Assembly: GCA_037447655.1 (NCBI GenBank)
Contig: JBBHKE010003562.1
Location: forward strand, 145,458 to 209,457
Reading direction: 5' to 3'
Length of the DNA stretch: 64,000 nt
Source of the DNA: Zygnema cylindricum
Taxonomy: Eukaryota; Streptophyta; Zygnematophyceae; Zygnematales; Zygnemataceae
In this document: positions 1 through 11,638 of the stretch, in pieces
Position numbering within the stretch: the stretch's first letter is position 1
How the letters are laid out: every line of letters begins with the position of its first letter
The notes under the pieces: generated by a model
The model's input: only the letters and a program-made list of their open reading frames with translations
The model's database searches: none
Told to the model about the DNA's origin: nothing
Program-made: the position numbers and the translations under genes

Positions 1-645
1 GTTCTCGGTCCGTCACAAGTGGCTTCGGGTAGAGGGGTCCACTATATGGTCACATTTACAGATGACTACTCGAGGTAAACCAAAGTTTACTTTATGCAAC
101 ATAAAAGTGAAGTGTTTACTCACTTCAAACACTACAAATCGTGGGCGGAAAAGCTTCATGGAGTTCCAATATTAGTGCTAAGATCGGACAACGGGGGAGA
201 ATACATATCGAAGAAATTCAAAGAATTTCTCCTTCAGGAAGGTATCAGTCACAATCTTACAGTTCCATATACACCGGAACAAAATGGTGTTTCTGAGAGA
301 TTAAATACAATAGTGAAAGAGAGTGCCCGGTCCATGCTTGCAGATAAAGGGCTAGATTTGAAATTTTGGGCTGAAGCACTTAACTGTACTGTTTATATTA
401 AAAATAGAATTGCTTCTAGGTCTGTTAGCACTACACCTTTAGAACTTTGGACAGGGGAAAAACCTGATATTAGTCAATTTACGATCTTTGGCAACAAGTG
501 TTTTTTTTTAGATACTTCACAGGATAGATACAAAATGGAACCTAAAGGCTTACCTGGGATTTTCATGGCGTATGATGATAATGCGAAAGGATATAGAGTT
601 TTTGTACTTGAGAAACAGAAAGTGATTGTTTATAGAAATATCTAG
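1..645 (+). pseudogene. Copia integrase core, D1 (broken)
   Basis: Integrase catalytic core that would join the element cDNA to host DNA in the nucleus. The frame enters from outside the window. A TFTDDYSR segment near 58-75 is followed by an in-frame TAA. An open stretch then runs from 94 to 645. The DDE residues are visible: the first Asp before the stop, Asp in RSDNGGE near 187, and Glu in GVSERLN near 295. The last two are separated by 35 residues, as expected for this family. The Copia-typical FWAEAL segment and the GYRVF end of the domain are also present. The linker after 645 is full of stops. Confidence 0.85.
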
Positions 646-895
646 ATTAAAGAAAAATAGGATTTGGTTCACTTGTTTAACTTGCTAGATCAACCGACAA
701 AGGAAAAGCATAAATATGTCATTTTCACCATACGCAGCGAGTCTCCTTTCAACCGACAAGTGGGACACCTTATCATTTAGTTCCTCTGGTGCCTTTACAG
801 GATGCTTCCCCACAAGCTACACCTCAGGTGGAAGGAATTACTACACATTGTGTACCAGATCTAGTTACGGTTCAAACTAAATAGCGAATCAGAGG

Positions 896-2561
896 TTGCC
901 GACAATCTCAGCCTCAGAATTTCTAGGGGGAAAGAGATCTAGCAGTCGTCTGCAAACAAGCTCTCACTTTGTTTTCTATGCAGCTACACAGGAGCCTCTA
1001 ACGATCAAGGAGGCCTTCTCATCACATGAGAGAAATCACTGGATCGAGGCGGCAAACGATGAAATGAAGTCCATTATGGAGGCACAAACATGGGAGCTGG
1101 TGGATCTTCCTCCGGGCACAAAAGCCATCTGCAGCAAATGGGTATTCAAGGTGAAGCTAAACCTGGACAACACCATCGAAAGGTATAAGGCCAGACTAGT
1201 GGTCAAGGGATATAATCAAAAAGAAGGTATTGACTTTGAGGAAACCTTCTCCCTAGTTGTTATATTTCCGAATTTGGCTAAGTTTAGCGGCTATACAGAA
1301 TATGGAAATACATCAAATGGATGTTAAAACTGCTTTCTTGCATGGAGAGTTAGAAGAAACAATTTACATGAAACAACATGAAATGTATGTTGCAAAAGGA
1401 AAGGAAGAATTAGTGTGTAAATTGTTGAAATCTTTGTATGGGCTAAAATAAGCCCCGCCTTAGTGGAATCTGAAGTTAGATGAGTTTTTGACTGGGTTAG
1501 GTTTCAAGAGAATTAGCTCAAATCATTTTGTATATGTTCTACTAGGAGAGGATGGGGTAATTTACATTGCTGTATATGTGGATGATTTATTATTAATGAG
1601 TAAGTCAATGGATGAAATAAATCGCATTTAAGCGGCTTTAAGGTCTAGGTTCGAGATGAAGGATCTTGGTGAGGCGAAATACATATTAGGAATATAGGTA
1701 GAAAGAGACGGAAATAAGAGGCTAATTATGTTGACTTAGAAAGAAGCAATAGGTAACATGCTATAAGGATCTGAAATGAAAGATGTGAAAGGATCCGTAA
1801 CTCCCATGGAATTTAGGCACAAATTGGAAGGAATTGATACAGATTCAGGCATAATTGTTAGTGAGAGTCTAGAGAGAGGGGAGGAAGAGTTTATGGCTTC
1901 AAAGCCATATAGACAGATAGTTGGAAGTCTTATATATTTTATGAATTGTACGAGACCCGACATGGAGCAACTGTGGGAGTCTTGACTATAAGTGGGCAGA
2001 ATCCTAAATGGGCAGATTGGGAAGCAGCGAAAAGAGTGTTGAGATATCTTGGAGGTACTCAAAATCTCAAGCATGTTCTCGGAGGAGGAAAGGTGAAAAT
2101 CCAGACGTGGAGCGATGCTAGCTATGGGGACATGCCAAGCTGGAAATCTACGACCCGCTTCGTTTTGAATATTGGAGATGGAACTTTTTGCTGGACTAGC
2201 AAATTACAAAAGGTTACAACTCAATCCACAATGGAGTCAGAATATATGGCAGCAGCTTCGGCCCTCAAGGAGCACTTATGGGTCGAGTCTATTTTACATG
2301 AACTTGGGTATATGCAAACTAGCCCTCAAGCTATCTGGTGTGACAACTAAGGTGCCATAACAATTACCTCTAACCCCACCTATCACTTTAAAAGCAAACA
2401 CATGGATGTTAGACTTCACTTTGTTAGAGAAAAAGTACTTACAAAAGTCGTTAAATTGTGTTATTTACCAAATGAGAAATTGGTGGCTGACATGTTAACA
2501 AAAGCTCTTCCTGCTCCTAAGTTACAGTTTTGCAGAAATGCTATAGGACTAAGTGAGTAAC
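896..2561 (+). pseudogene. Copia reverse transcriptase and RNase H, D1 (broken)
   Basis: Opens with the Copia RT start (WELVDLPPGTKAI..KWVFKVK) and then shifts frame between about 1260 and 1320. The next frame holds DVKTAFLHGELEE and SLYGLK. The polymerase motif YVDD is intact at 1575-1586, though several stops surround it. A further shift near 1980 leads into RNase H with TWSDASYG and AIWCDN. The region ends with the usual Copia tail (VADMLTKALPAPKL) at about 2560. Several stops fit a C-to-T change of a Gln codon (for example LK-stop-APP where relatives read LKQAP). Confidence 0.85.
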
Positions 2562-2576
2562 TAAGTCTAAAGATTT

Positions 2577-2583
2577 AGGGGAG
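2577..2583 (+). other. Polypurine tract of D1
   Basis: AGGGGAG lies directly before the TGTTGTAATT start of the 3' LTR. This purine run is where plus-strand DNA synthesis begins in LTR retrotransposons. The same AGGGGAG precedes the 3' LTRs of B1 and A. Confidence 0.7.
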
Positions 2584-3563
2584 TGTTGTAATTTATATTT
2601 TTCCCAGTAGTATACTGTAATACTTACCTTAATTAGTGTTACAGTAGCAAAAGGTACAGTAGAGTGTATCGTACTTTTGCAGGGACAAGTGTCGGCGAAA
2701 GAACATATGCAGGTTTTTCAGAGTAGGGCCGACAATCAGCCATACGTGTCAAAAAGTTGACGATGCGATTCACATGATCGGACGAACGGGATCTTTCCCG
2801 AGTATTCCGGAAACATATGGTACAACTCGACGGTACCATCGTTGATCGAATTTGTTCCAACGGACGCGATTCACCTGGGACCACAAGCGTGATTCACAAA
2901 AGACCACAAGCGTGATTCGCGTGGGACCACAAGTGATGAAGCACTCAGGTGCGTCGTACTACACGACTAGATTCGGCAGGACTTTAGTGGTTACCGCTGA
3001 CTAAGCATTTGGAACGTTTTGTGTATGGTTAGAACGTTTTCTGTACGATTCAATGTCTGTGAATAACATTAGTTTGTAGTTTAGTGTGATAAAAAATGGT
3101 GTTCTATTAATCAGGTTTTTAGAAAATAGTAATTAGGGTTTTTGAGGTACAATGACCTACAGGTAGGATGCTTCGTCATTAGTCAGGATAATAACCGTAG
3201 TAACGGTAACCCGAATTAGTGTAGATCAGCAGATACACACTGTGAGTATATAACTTAGGACTTAGCCAATTTTGTAGTATCCAGTTTTGGGAATATGATT
3301 TTCTAAGGGCAATTTTAGGGAAACTTCCAGACATCATATCTTATTGTTTAATATATCATTTGGGCTGCAATTTTGGGAATTGTCAGTTTACTGTATTGTG
3401 TATCAGTGGAATAAATTTGAAGCATATTGGCATTCTGGGTCATATTTTGTGTCAGTTCTAATTTGGCTGTTGAGTAGGTACTTTGATAGTTTCTGCTGTT
3501 TTTCATGTCTACTTCCACTACTTTTGCTGGTTCTCCGCCTACAACGGTGGTTGTAGAATAACA
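2584..3563 (+). repeat. 3' LTR of D1 (family D, 980 bp)
   Basis: Begins TGTTGT after the polypurine tract and ends ACA before the B1 LTR resumes. The related copies ending at 47090 and 29156 read ACAACA here, giving inverted ends TGTTGT/ACAACA. The last about 70 bases hold a short open frame starting ATG-Ser-Thr-Ser-Thr-Thr, also seen in those two copies and probably the N-terminus of D-family gag. Unlike families A-C, E and F, no initiator-tRNA-Met primer site follows, so the D primer is unknown to me. Confidence 0.75.
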
Positions 3564-3917
3564 CTTATACCTTTTTGTACAACAAAGTATTTTGATTGGT
3601 GCTTACTTCAATAGATAGAGTTTTAGAGAGAAATAGGACTTAGGAAAATTTGGAAAATAGGACCCTCTCTCCCATTGAGCTTTAGTACAAAAGGTTAAAT
3701 TTGACCCTGCATAACTTACTGCCCAGGGGAGCAAATTCAGAGATTCTTTTTGCTATAGACTCAAAAGAGTCTTCCCATTATAGGACTGAAATTGATTAGT
3801 GTTTTTTTCTGTTAGGGTGATAGCTATTGTTGCTGAAACACAAAGGGGTCAGGGGTTATCCTAGAGGCTTCGCGTGAGCTGCCTACTGTGAGGACCTATG
3901 GAGGTATGAGAGTAGCA
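3564..3917 (+). repeat. 3' part of the B1 5' LTR
   Basis: Corresponds to the last third of the B-family LTR and ends in CA before a degenerate primer site. It contains the block common to all A-F LTRs: a CTCTCTC/GAG-rich segment, CATAACTTACTGC, and a perfect small inverted repeat AGACTC-AAAA-GAGTCT at 3757-3772. Its last bases would hold the gag ATG (3899-3901). Confidence 0.75.
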
Positions 3918-4857
3918 CGTTATGGTCCCACCCTTTACGGTACCCATCTTCAATAGAATTGGCTTCATATATTGGTAAAGTATGATGACATGAGCTCTAT
4001 GTGAGAAAAGGTTTTGGGGAATAGTGAGTGGACGGGTGAGGCGTCTAGTCAGTCTTGGGTTCTCTCTTGGGTTTACAGGAAGTAGATTCACCAAAGATGC
4101 AACTCCATCTCCAATGGAGGAGACAAAAAAAAAGGGAGTTTGTGGATAAAAGAAAGGAGAAGGAGACAATCACAACAATAGCAACCAGTTGAACATTCAT
4201 GTCACCTATTTCGAAGAATGAGGAGAATGATACCGATACCTTAGGCTACAACAATATGGCGACAAAACACTTCATCCTCCACCATCTTACTCAAGGGCTT
4301 GCATCTCCTCATTTGGTAGGTAGAGAGGGCATGCGATCTTTGGGTGACTCTCATAGAGATGTACCGAAGTGGTACGATTCAGCAACAACAATTTGTTGAT
4401 CACAAAATTGACGCATATGTATACAACAAGGGGAAGATGTTGGATTTTTGTAATGAGCTCGCAAAACTTTTCATGGAGCTAGAGAGTGGTGGACAGGTTG
4501 AAACTGAAAAGATCAAGGTTAATTGCTTGCTTATGAAGTTACCAAATGAGTTCAAGAACATAGTCAACCGTGTGCAAGACTTGCTAGACTCAAGGTGGAT
4601 ATGTAATTCAGGTAGGGATGATTCTCGTTTAGGAGAACACGATTGAGATCCGAAGGGGAGGAAAGAGTGGGCAAGCCTTGGCAGTTGGGACCGATAGGAG
4701 GAACAATGATTCTAAGAAACCGGTCGGAAATTATGGAAGAGGGGGGCAGAAAAATTTGACCGATGAGTTTAGACCAAGTGTTCCTAAGGGTTTGTGTCAT
4801 TATTCTAATAAACCAAGGCACTATATGGCCAAGTGCACTAAGCTTACCGAACTTCGG
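3918..4857 (+). pseudogene. Gag of B1 (broken)
   Basis: Copia Gag, which would form the virus-like particle and bind element RNA. The primer site at 3918-3932 differs from the clean GGTTATGGGCCCACC form at two bases. Family landmarks are scattered over several frames: NMATKHFILHHLTQG near 4250, a KGKMLDFCNELAKLFMELES stretch near 4430-4490, and a damaged zinc knuckle CHYSNKPRHYMAKC near 4796, where the second Cys is Ser and the usual Gly is Arg. Many stops and shifts make a working protein impossible. Confidence 0.75.
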
Positions 4858-6078
4858 TTAAAGGAGGGGCAGATCGGTGGACCTCAAAGAAGAAAGAAAA
4901 AGGCTATTGTGACACAGGTAGATGAGAAGGAATCCAAGGACGAGGACGGTGAGCTCTTGCTCGATGAGGAGTTGGAGGCAAAGACGGAGGTCGAAATTCC
5001 TCGAAAGCATAAATGTGCTTTTGGAGGTATGAAAGGTGAAGGAAGTTTTATTGTGGATTTCTGTGCCTCCATGCACATTTGTAAAGATAAACACCTTTTC
5101 ACTAAGATGAGAAAGATTCCCACCGTAGAGATAGAGTTTGGGGATGGGAGGGTACTCACTACTACTATGGTAAGATCGGTAGATATGAAAGTCTAAGAGG
5201 AGGGAAAGAAATCCATAGTGACATTCTTTGATGTGTTGTTTATTCCGAAGAGGCATAAGAGGCTTAGACATGTGCATGTAGATAAGTTGAAAAAAATGAA
5301 AAAGATGGCAATAATGGAAGGAATTCAGTACGGAGAAAGTGAAAACATAAGTGACTGTAGTGGTTGTGCTCAAGGTAAGGCAAACAGGTTACCCATCCCA
5401 AAGGAAGCCACTTATAAAGGGGAAAAAGTGTTAGACTTGGTACACACTAATAATTGGGGACCAGTGAAAGAGCCCTCACCCGGTGGTAACTGATTTATGA
5501 TGACAATCACTAACTATTCGTCTCGATACTTTAGAGTGTATTTTTTAAAAAATAAATCACAAGCCCCACAAGTTTTTTAGGAATATAAGGCATGGAGTGA
5601 GAAACTCCATGAAGCCTCTATTAAGAGAGTAAGGAGTGATTATGGGGGAGAGTATACCTCCAATTAGTCTAAGGATTTTTTGAGAGAAGATGGAGTGCAA
5701 CACCAAAAGACAATTCCTGAAAATCCTAAGCAGAATGGTTTAGTAAAGAGGTTAAATATAACACTAAGTGATAATGCCAGGAGTATGCTCTCAGACAAGA
5801 AGATAGGAAAAAGATTTTGGGCCGAAGCTATGGATTGCGCAAATTATCTCAAGAACAGAGTTCTTTCTTCGGCAGTAAAAGGCCAAACTCCTTATGAGAG
5901 AAGGACCGGCCGAAAACTAGATGTTTCACACTTAAAGATTTTCGGTAGTCAAGTATTCAACCTAAACATAGATTTGTCAAATTGGAAGTGGGATCCAAAA
6001 GGAAAACCAAGATATCTGCTAGGATATCATGAAGATGTAAAAAGATATAGAGTCTATGATCTCAGAGAGAAGATATAA
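4858..6078 (+). pseudogene. Protease and integrase of B1 (broken, internally deleted)
   Basis: Protease remnant with the active site read as DFCAS (usual Copia form DSGAS or DTGAS), followed by HICKDK. Just after LFIPK the frame jumps to KRLRHVHVDKLKKM. Comparison with A and B3 shows that most of the GAG-pre-integrase segment is deleted near 5245-5260. The integrase zinc-finger end (CSGCAQGKA) is recognisable. In the core, RSDNGGE has become RSDYGGE. The catalytic Glu of the GVAERLN motif is Lys (GLVKRLN, near 5746), so the enzyme would be dead even without the stops. Confidence 0.8.
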
Positions 6079-6436
6079 TCCTAGTAAAGCATATAGTGGT
6101 CATGGATGAAAAGAAAGTTATAGATCCCTTTAAGCATACAAAGAGAGTCAAAATCAGATTTGAGTCAGAAAACTTGGATGACTTTGAGCTTCCTAACTAT
6201 CCTGGTTTTTGAGAAGATGATGATCTTGCAGGTACAAATCAAACCGTGGAGGATTCAGCTGTGGAACCCGTAGTGCCAACTCCAACCGAAGCGGAAGACG
6301 TGGTGGAAAAAGACCCGGAATTGAGGGATAGGGGAGAAGTCAAAAATGTTCGAAAGAATCCATGAGAGCCATCCATTCTGGCATCAGAGTTTGAGGGTGG
6401 AAGGAGAAGTGGCAAAAGACTACAAGAGAAACAAGT

Positions 6437-8064
6437 TAACAACAAGGTAACCAAAGTGTCTCATCCCGATGAACCCAAAACTTATGGTGAGGATATAAAA
6501 TGTCTTAAGAGGAACCGGTGGAAGACAGCCATTAATGAGAAGATGGCTTCAATTATGGCAGCCAATACGTGGGAGTCGGTGGACTGTCCCGCTAATAGGA
6601 AGCCAATTGGGTGTAACTAGGTATTCGAATTGAAACTTAACCCGGATAACACTATTAAGCCCTACAAGGCTTAGTTAGTGGCGAAGGGATTTACCGTGAA
6701 AGAGGGAGTTGACTACTACGAGACTTTTGCTCCGGTCGTCAAGTTTCCCTCTGTTTGGATACTTTTCAGTATGGCGGCAGCAGAAGACATGGAAGTGCAT
6801 CAGATAGACATCAAGACGGCCTTCCTACATAGAGAGTTAGAAGAGGAGATTTTTATGCGACAGCGTTAAGGCTTTGTGGAGCAAGGGGAGTAGAGCAAGG
6901 TATACCAATTGATCAAATCTTTGTATAGATTGAAACAAGCGCCCCACCAATGGAAAAAGAAGCTCGATGAGTTTGTTACACGTTTGTGATACATTCGGAT
7001 CAGCTCAGGTCACTCAATTTATTTGTTTGAAGATGAGGAAGAAATTAATTTTAATGCAATCTATATTGATGGTTTGCTTGTTTTAAGTAAATCTATGAAT
7101 AAAATGAATAAGTTGAAAAATGATCTAAAAGGAAGATTTCAGATAAAGGATATGGGAGAAGCACGGTAAATTTTTTGGGATTCAAGTAGAGAGAGACAAA
7201 GATAGAAAGATAATCAGATTAACTCAAAAGGAGGCCATTGGAAACATGTTAGAAAGATTCCAAATGGACAATGCTAATAGTCCTACCACTCCTATAAAAC
7301 TAAAGAAGGGAAGTGAGGGGAGTGTGGAAGTGAGAGTTATATTTTTGGATGATGAGGTAGGCCTTCATTATCAAGAGAAAAGATTTATGCAGACCATCCA
7401 TTATAGACAAGTATTAGGCAACCTAATATATTTCATGAATTGTACCCGTTTGGACATAGCCGCAGCTGTAGTAGTACTAAGTAGGAGTCTGAATGCTCCC
7501 ACTAAGAAAGATTGGGAGGCAGCTAAGAGAGTTGTTAGATATCTCATAGGGACTAGAGATTTATGGTTGCATTTGGGTGGGATCAATAATGACATCACCA
7601 CTTGGAGTGATGCCAGCTAAAGGGATGCTCCTATGACGAGATGCACGTCTAGGTATGTATTATATGTGGGTGATGGGGCTTACTGCTGGAGCAGCAAGCG
7701 ACAAAAGGTCATTGCTCAGTCCACCATAGAGGGTGAGTACATGGCCTTTTACTTTGCTGTAAAAGAATTAATGTGGGTCAAGTCCTTGCTTGGTGAACTT
7801 GGTCAACTTAAGAGTGGTGTTCAAAAGGTATTTTGTGACAATCAGGCAGCTATTGCCATTTTTGCGAATCCTAAACACCATTTTAAAGCAAAACATATGG
7901 ACATTAGACTTAGCTTCATTAGGGAAAAGGTAGAAGACAAAATAATCAGTTTAGAATATAGAACATATAGTGAAATGGTAGCAGATATGATGACCAAACC
8001 TGTGCCTTCCCCTAAGCTATTTTTTTGCAAGGAGAAGTGTTGTCTGAAATTAAAAGTTGACTAG
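6437..8064 (+). pseudogene. RT and RNase H of B1 (broken)
   Basis: RT landmarks are DYYETFAPVVKFPS, HQIDIKTAFLHRELEEEIFMRQ and the polymerase box, here YIDG rather than YVDD (second Asp lost, near 7065). RNase H follows from about 7246 with TTWSDAS, one in-frame TAA, then CTSRYVLYVGDGAYCWSSK, FCDNQAAIAI and the C-terminal MVADMMTKPVPSPKL. The last 143 codons (7633-8064) are uninterrupted. The stop at 8062-8064 directly precedes the polypurine tract. Confidence 0.82.
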
Positions 8065-8077
8065 AAAATAAGGGGAG

Positions 8078-9117
8078 TGTAGAAATTAATCGTTCATTTT
8101 AGTATTTTCTAGGTCTAAAATTAAATGCAGAAACAAAGCCAAGGCAATATGCCTTTAACTCCTCTCTTCAGCTCCCAAACTTGTCTCAGTTACTAAAGGT
8201 TGAAAAGGGAGCAGGAGGCATGGTTGCATGTGCTATCCAGAGAGAGACGGGCATATGTTTAAGAAGATTTACTAAAAGGGTACTTGATAGACCCAAGATT
8301 TGATCATGGTACCTAGCGTGTGTCAATCTAGCCGGTAGCGGTTAGCGTTATCCTACAAGTCTAGGATTGATGTTGAGACATATAGGGTTTGACAAATATA
8401 TAAATTGTGAAGCGTGAACTAATTTATTTAACTAAAACTATAGACGTCGCGCATGGATACAAGTTTGTAAAGTACGGAGTACGGTACTATTCCAAAACCG
8501 AAACTGCGCATTTTGTTTCGATAGCGTAACAAATATCGCGCAACGATTTATGATGGCTACAATTAAAACCCGGTTTTGATCGGACGGCCGCAAAGGATGC
8601 TGAGATCGCGAATAGGATTTTGGCGGTTTTTGGTCATCGCCACATCGATTGACACGTGGCACAACCACATTGGATTACGACATCTCTAGGGATTACACGA
8701 ATAAATCGAAATATGACATGTATCCAATGGTTGACCATGTTGTACAATGGCCGTACAAAAAGTACACAGACACCTGTACCTTTCTATACAAAACAATATT
8801 TTTATTGGTGCCGTCTTCAGTAGATGGAGTTTTAGAGAGAGATAGGAAAATTTGGTAGATAGAACCCTCTCTCTCAGAGAGCTTCTATACAAAAGGTCAA
8901 CTTTGACCCTCCATAACTTACTACTCAGGGAAGCAAATTCAGAGATTCTTTTTGTTATAGACTCACGGGTGTCTTGCCGTCATAGGGGTGAAAGTGGTCA
9001 AAGTTTTTGTGACCCAGGGTGGCATTATTCTTGTTGAAACACAAAGGGGTCTGGGTTATCCTAGAGGCTTCGTGTGAGTTGCCTACTCCGAGGATTTGTG
9101 GAGGTCTTAGAGCTGCA
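8078..9117 (+). repeat. 3' LTR of B1 (1040 bp)
   Basis: Starts TGTAGAAATTAATCG after AGGGGAG and ends CTGCA, with no primer site behind it, so this is the true outer end. It has the family blocks: a repeated GTAC-rich stretch near 8740-8780, a GGTCAACTTTGACC palindrome at 8895-8908, and the terminal gag start codon. The next five bases are TCCAT. Their partner cannot be checked because the 5' end lies outside the window. Confidence 0.85.
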
Positions 9118-9233
9118 TCCATCGCTATATCCACAAATATTTTGGTATTATAAAATAAATGATAATTACACAATATCCATCGTTATATCTATAACTATTT
9201 TGGTATTATAAAATAAATGATAATTACGCATAG
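9118..9233. repeat. Two 58-bp tandem units
   Basis: Two adjacent AT-rich units (9118-9175 and 9176-9233), both beginning TCCATCG and sharing TATTTTGGTATTATAAAATA, differ at about ten positions. A partial third unit may follow. The array starts exactly at the end of the B1 LTR. Confidence 0.8.
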
Positions 9234-9371
9234 TATTTATAACTATTTTCACCGCATTTCTTCGCGACAGCCTTTCCCATCTCCACGGATCACAAAACAT
9301 TTTGTAGTGTGGAATTTGAGGCGAACAACAAAATGTTCATCGAATTAGAGAGAAGGACGCGATAAAATTAA

Positions 9372-9992
9372 GTGTGGCCTTCCATTAGAGTAAATGTTGG
9401 GTTATTTACTAAAGGCCGTACCGTTTCGTATTAGTCCGTACCTTTTGTTTTTTTTCCAATGAAAACATCATTACGGAAAAAATTCCAAGGTTGTAGGCAT
9501 AAATGCCATTACACTTTTTATCGTAGACGCCATGTCACCAACCCTACAGTTTGTGACGACCGTGCACAAGGAGGAGACTTTGCATAGACTGAACGTGTAA
9601 AATAGGCCGCGTGGAAAAAGAAAACAAAAATCGATGACTGCGCGCTTTATATGCGTACACGTCGCATGGGCCACGTTCCTTCCGCCAAGTTGGCTGCAAA
9701 TCCGCCGAAATTATCCTGTCACGCTCCCACCATCAAAGTTTGCAGCCACCTTTTAGTCGTTGCGTTTTGAAATTTTGGATAGTTCATTATAATACCCTAC
9801 GTGCGAGTCATTAATTAGCTCCGCTGGTACACATATTGCCTCCGCTTGTTAAGCATCTAATATTAACCTACATGTTACCAACTAGAATCAACCATGCAAA
9901 TAAAATGTGATTTTTGATGCGACATAATGGAAGGCATGCCCTTCAGTAAAATTTTCCGTACGATTATTCAAACGCATAATGGAAGGCCACCC
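9372..9992. mobile_element. MITE-like element, 621 bp, TTAA-flanked
   Basis: Terminal inverted repeats of 16 bp (left GTGTGGCCTTCCATTA, right TAATGGAAGGCCACCC, one mismatch) lie between two copies of TTAA (9368-9371 and 9993-9996). A second inner copy of the end motif (AATGGAAGGCATGCCCTTC near 9926) is typical of subterminal repeats. No transposase-like frame is present, so it would be non-autonomous. A TTAA duplication fits piggyBac-type elements. If the true duplication is TAA, PIF/Harbinger (Tourist) is the alternative. Confidence 0.65.
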
Positions 9993-9996
9993 TTAA

Positions 9997-10430
9997 TATG
10001 AAATAAAATTTACTCAAAGTCAACGCAAAATAATTGACCGAATTCAAATATTTGATTATGATTTTTTAGATTCGTGCTATTTAAGGTTTTGCGGTTTAAT
10101 TTTTTTGGATTTTTTGAATTTTTCGGTTTTGGAATTGTAGGTGGTGGATGAGATAATAATTGAAGTTTGAAGATGAGCTGGCATGACGTAGCACTGGGTT
10201 GAAATGGGTATGACGTGGCACTGGGTTGAAATGAGCAAGACGCCAAACTGTAGCACATGCTAAGTTTATGGATGACTTAAGCAGAGTCGATTTTTCATGG
10301 AAACATAAGAATATTACCATTGAATGGCACTCATTTTTATAATTTTATCTACTCCATTGGGACATGCGCCGAGTGTGGCTTCGAACACATTTGATACGGA
10401 CTTCCGGCTTAATTCGCGTATAAGATAAAA
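9997..10430. other. AT-rich intergenic DNA with a 27-bp direct repeat
   Basis: No gene is visible. Two adjacent 27-bp copies at 10183-10209 and 10210-10236 share GCACTGGGTTGAAATG and differ at three positions. Oligo-T and oligo-A runs lie on both sides. This may be decayed non-element DNA, one of the few stretches here without clear retrotransposon similarity. Confidence 0.5.
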
Positions 10431-11638
10431 TATTGAAATATTCTAAACGGTGATTTGAAAGAAGAAGTGTTTGTGAAAGTACTGGAGGGTGTGACATCAC
10501 AAAAAGGAAAAGTTTGGCGTCTCAAGAAATCTCTCTAAGGATTGACAGCTCCGCGGACTTGGTAACTTCGGCTTCACAAAATACTAACGAAGTTTGGAGT
10601 TTTACGTACGGTTTGAGATTATGGAGTGTACACGAAAAAAGGAGGAACAAGTCAAGTGATTTTCTCCTTGTACATAGATGATTTCATCATGACTGCTGAT
10701 ATTCTTGATGAGGTTCCCTAGTTGAAGGCACAAACGCGGTTACATTTTTAAGTGACCAATCTTAGAGAAGTAAAGTATATCTTATGGATTGAGATGATCT
10801 GATTTGAGAACAACGATATTAAATTAAGTCAGGCGCAATACTGTCGTGAAATACTATCCTAATTTTCCATGTTTGATGCAAAACCGGTTACAATGCCTTT
10901 AGACTCTAGAACATAGATTTGTAAATTTGAGGAGGAATCGCATATAAGTGTCCCCTATCGTGAAGCGATTCGGAGCGTGATGTATCTCACTGTGGGTAGG
11001 CAGCTCGATATTTCGGCCGCCGTTTTTGTCGTAAGTCGATATTGTCAAACGCCTAAAAAAGCGCATAGGAAGGCTGTGAACTGGATATTGCGCTACCTAG
11101 CTGGTACAATTAACCTTGGCCTTCTATTTCACCCAAGAGATCCTTTAAAATGCATCAGATACGGTGATGCATATTGGGGTGGAGAATTTGATACTAGCAA
11201 ATCCACCTCATGTTAGGCTTTTATATGTGGTGGGGCGGCAATCTCGTGGAGCTCGCGTCTCTAGCCTATTGTTGCGTTAAGTTCAAATGAAGCAAAAAAC
11301 ATGGCCGCATGCCACACTTCCAAGGCTTCGATTTCAATCAAAGGAATTCTAACTTAGTTTAAATTTTAGGTTGGCTGTCTCACAATTTTTACAGACAGCA
11401 AGAGCTCTATACCAATCATGAAAAATCTTGTTATTCACGAGAAAACAAAACATATTAGCATTCAATGGAATTTAGTGTAGGACCTGGTAATGGCAAAACG
11501 AATTAAATTTATATACGTAACGACTTTGGAGTAAGCTGCCGACATGTTGACAAAAGCAGCCGTGTACGACGTACTATTGCGGGCAAGACCTAAGTTAGGT
11601 TTACAAGGACTAGGCGATTCCCAAATAGAGAAGGGGAT
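10431..11638 (+). pseudogene. RT and RNase H remnant of Copia lineage X
   Basis: A third Copia lineage, clearly different from A-D. Landmarks in changing frames are LNGDLKEEVFVK near 10445, LKKSLYGL, the polymerase box YIDDF near 10676, REVKYILWIE, PYREAIRSVMYL, and an RNase H stretch with KAVNWILRYLAGT, GDAYWGG and TDSKSSIPIMKN. It ends with AADMLTKA and GLQGLG before a purine run at 11630-11638. Stops are frequent. The 5' two thirds of the element are missing. Confidence 0.75.

Larger units (their letters stand above)
1..3563 (+). mobile_element. Copia element D1, 5' end outside the window
   Basis: The 3' part of a Ty1/Copia retrotransposon in the order integrase, reverse transcriptase, RNase H, polypurine tract, LTR, which is diagnostic of Copia. 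The coding part has several stops and two clear frameshifts, so this copy is dead. After its LTR (TGTTGT..ACAACA ends) the sequence enters the middle of a B-type LTR at 3564. I infer that D1 inserted into the 5' LTR of B1. The left half of that LTR and the left target duplication would lie off-window. Confidence 0.85.
3564..9117 (+). mobile_element. Copia element B1 (5' LTR truncated by D1)
   Basis: Copia element with a partial 5' LTR (3564-3917), a degenerate primer site, remnants of gag, protease, integrase, RT and RNase H in that order, a polypurine tract (8071-8077) and a complete 3' LTR. Every domain has stops or lost catalytic residues. By eye it is one of the oldest B copies here. D1 sits inside its 5' LTR. 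Confidence 0.85.

Noticed and set aside
9118-9233. CRISPR-like or satellite array
   Set aside because: Only two units in tandem, no spacers, eukaryotic context; a simple duplication.
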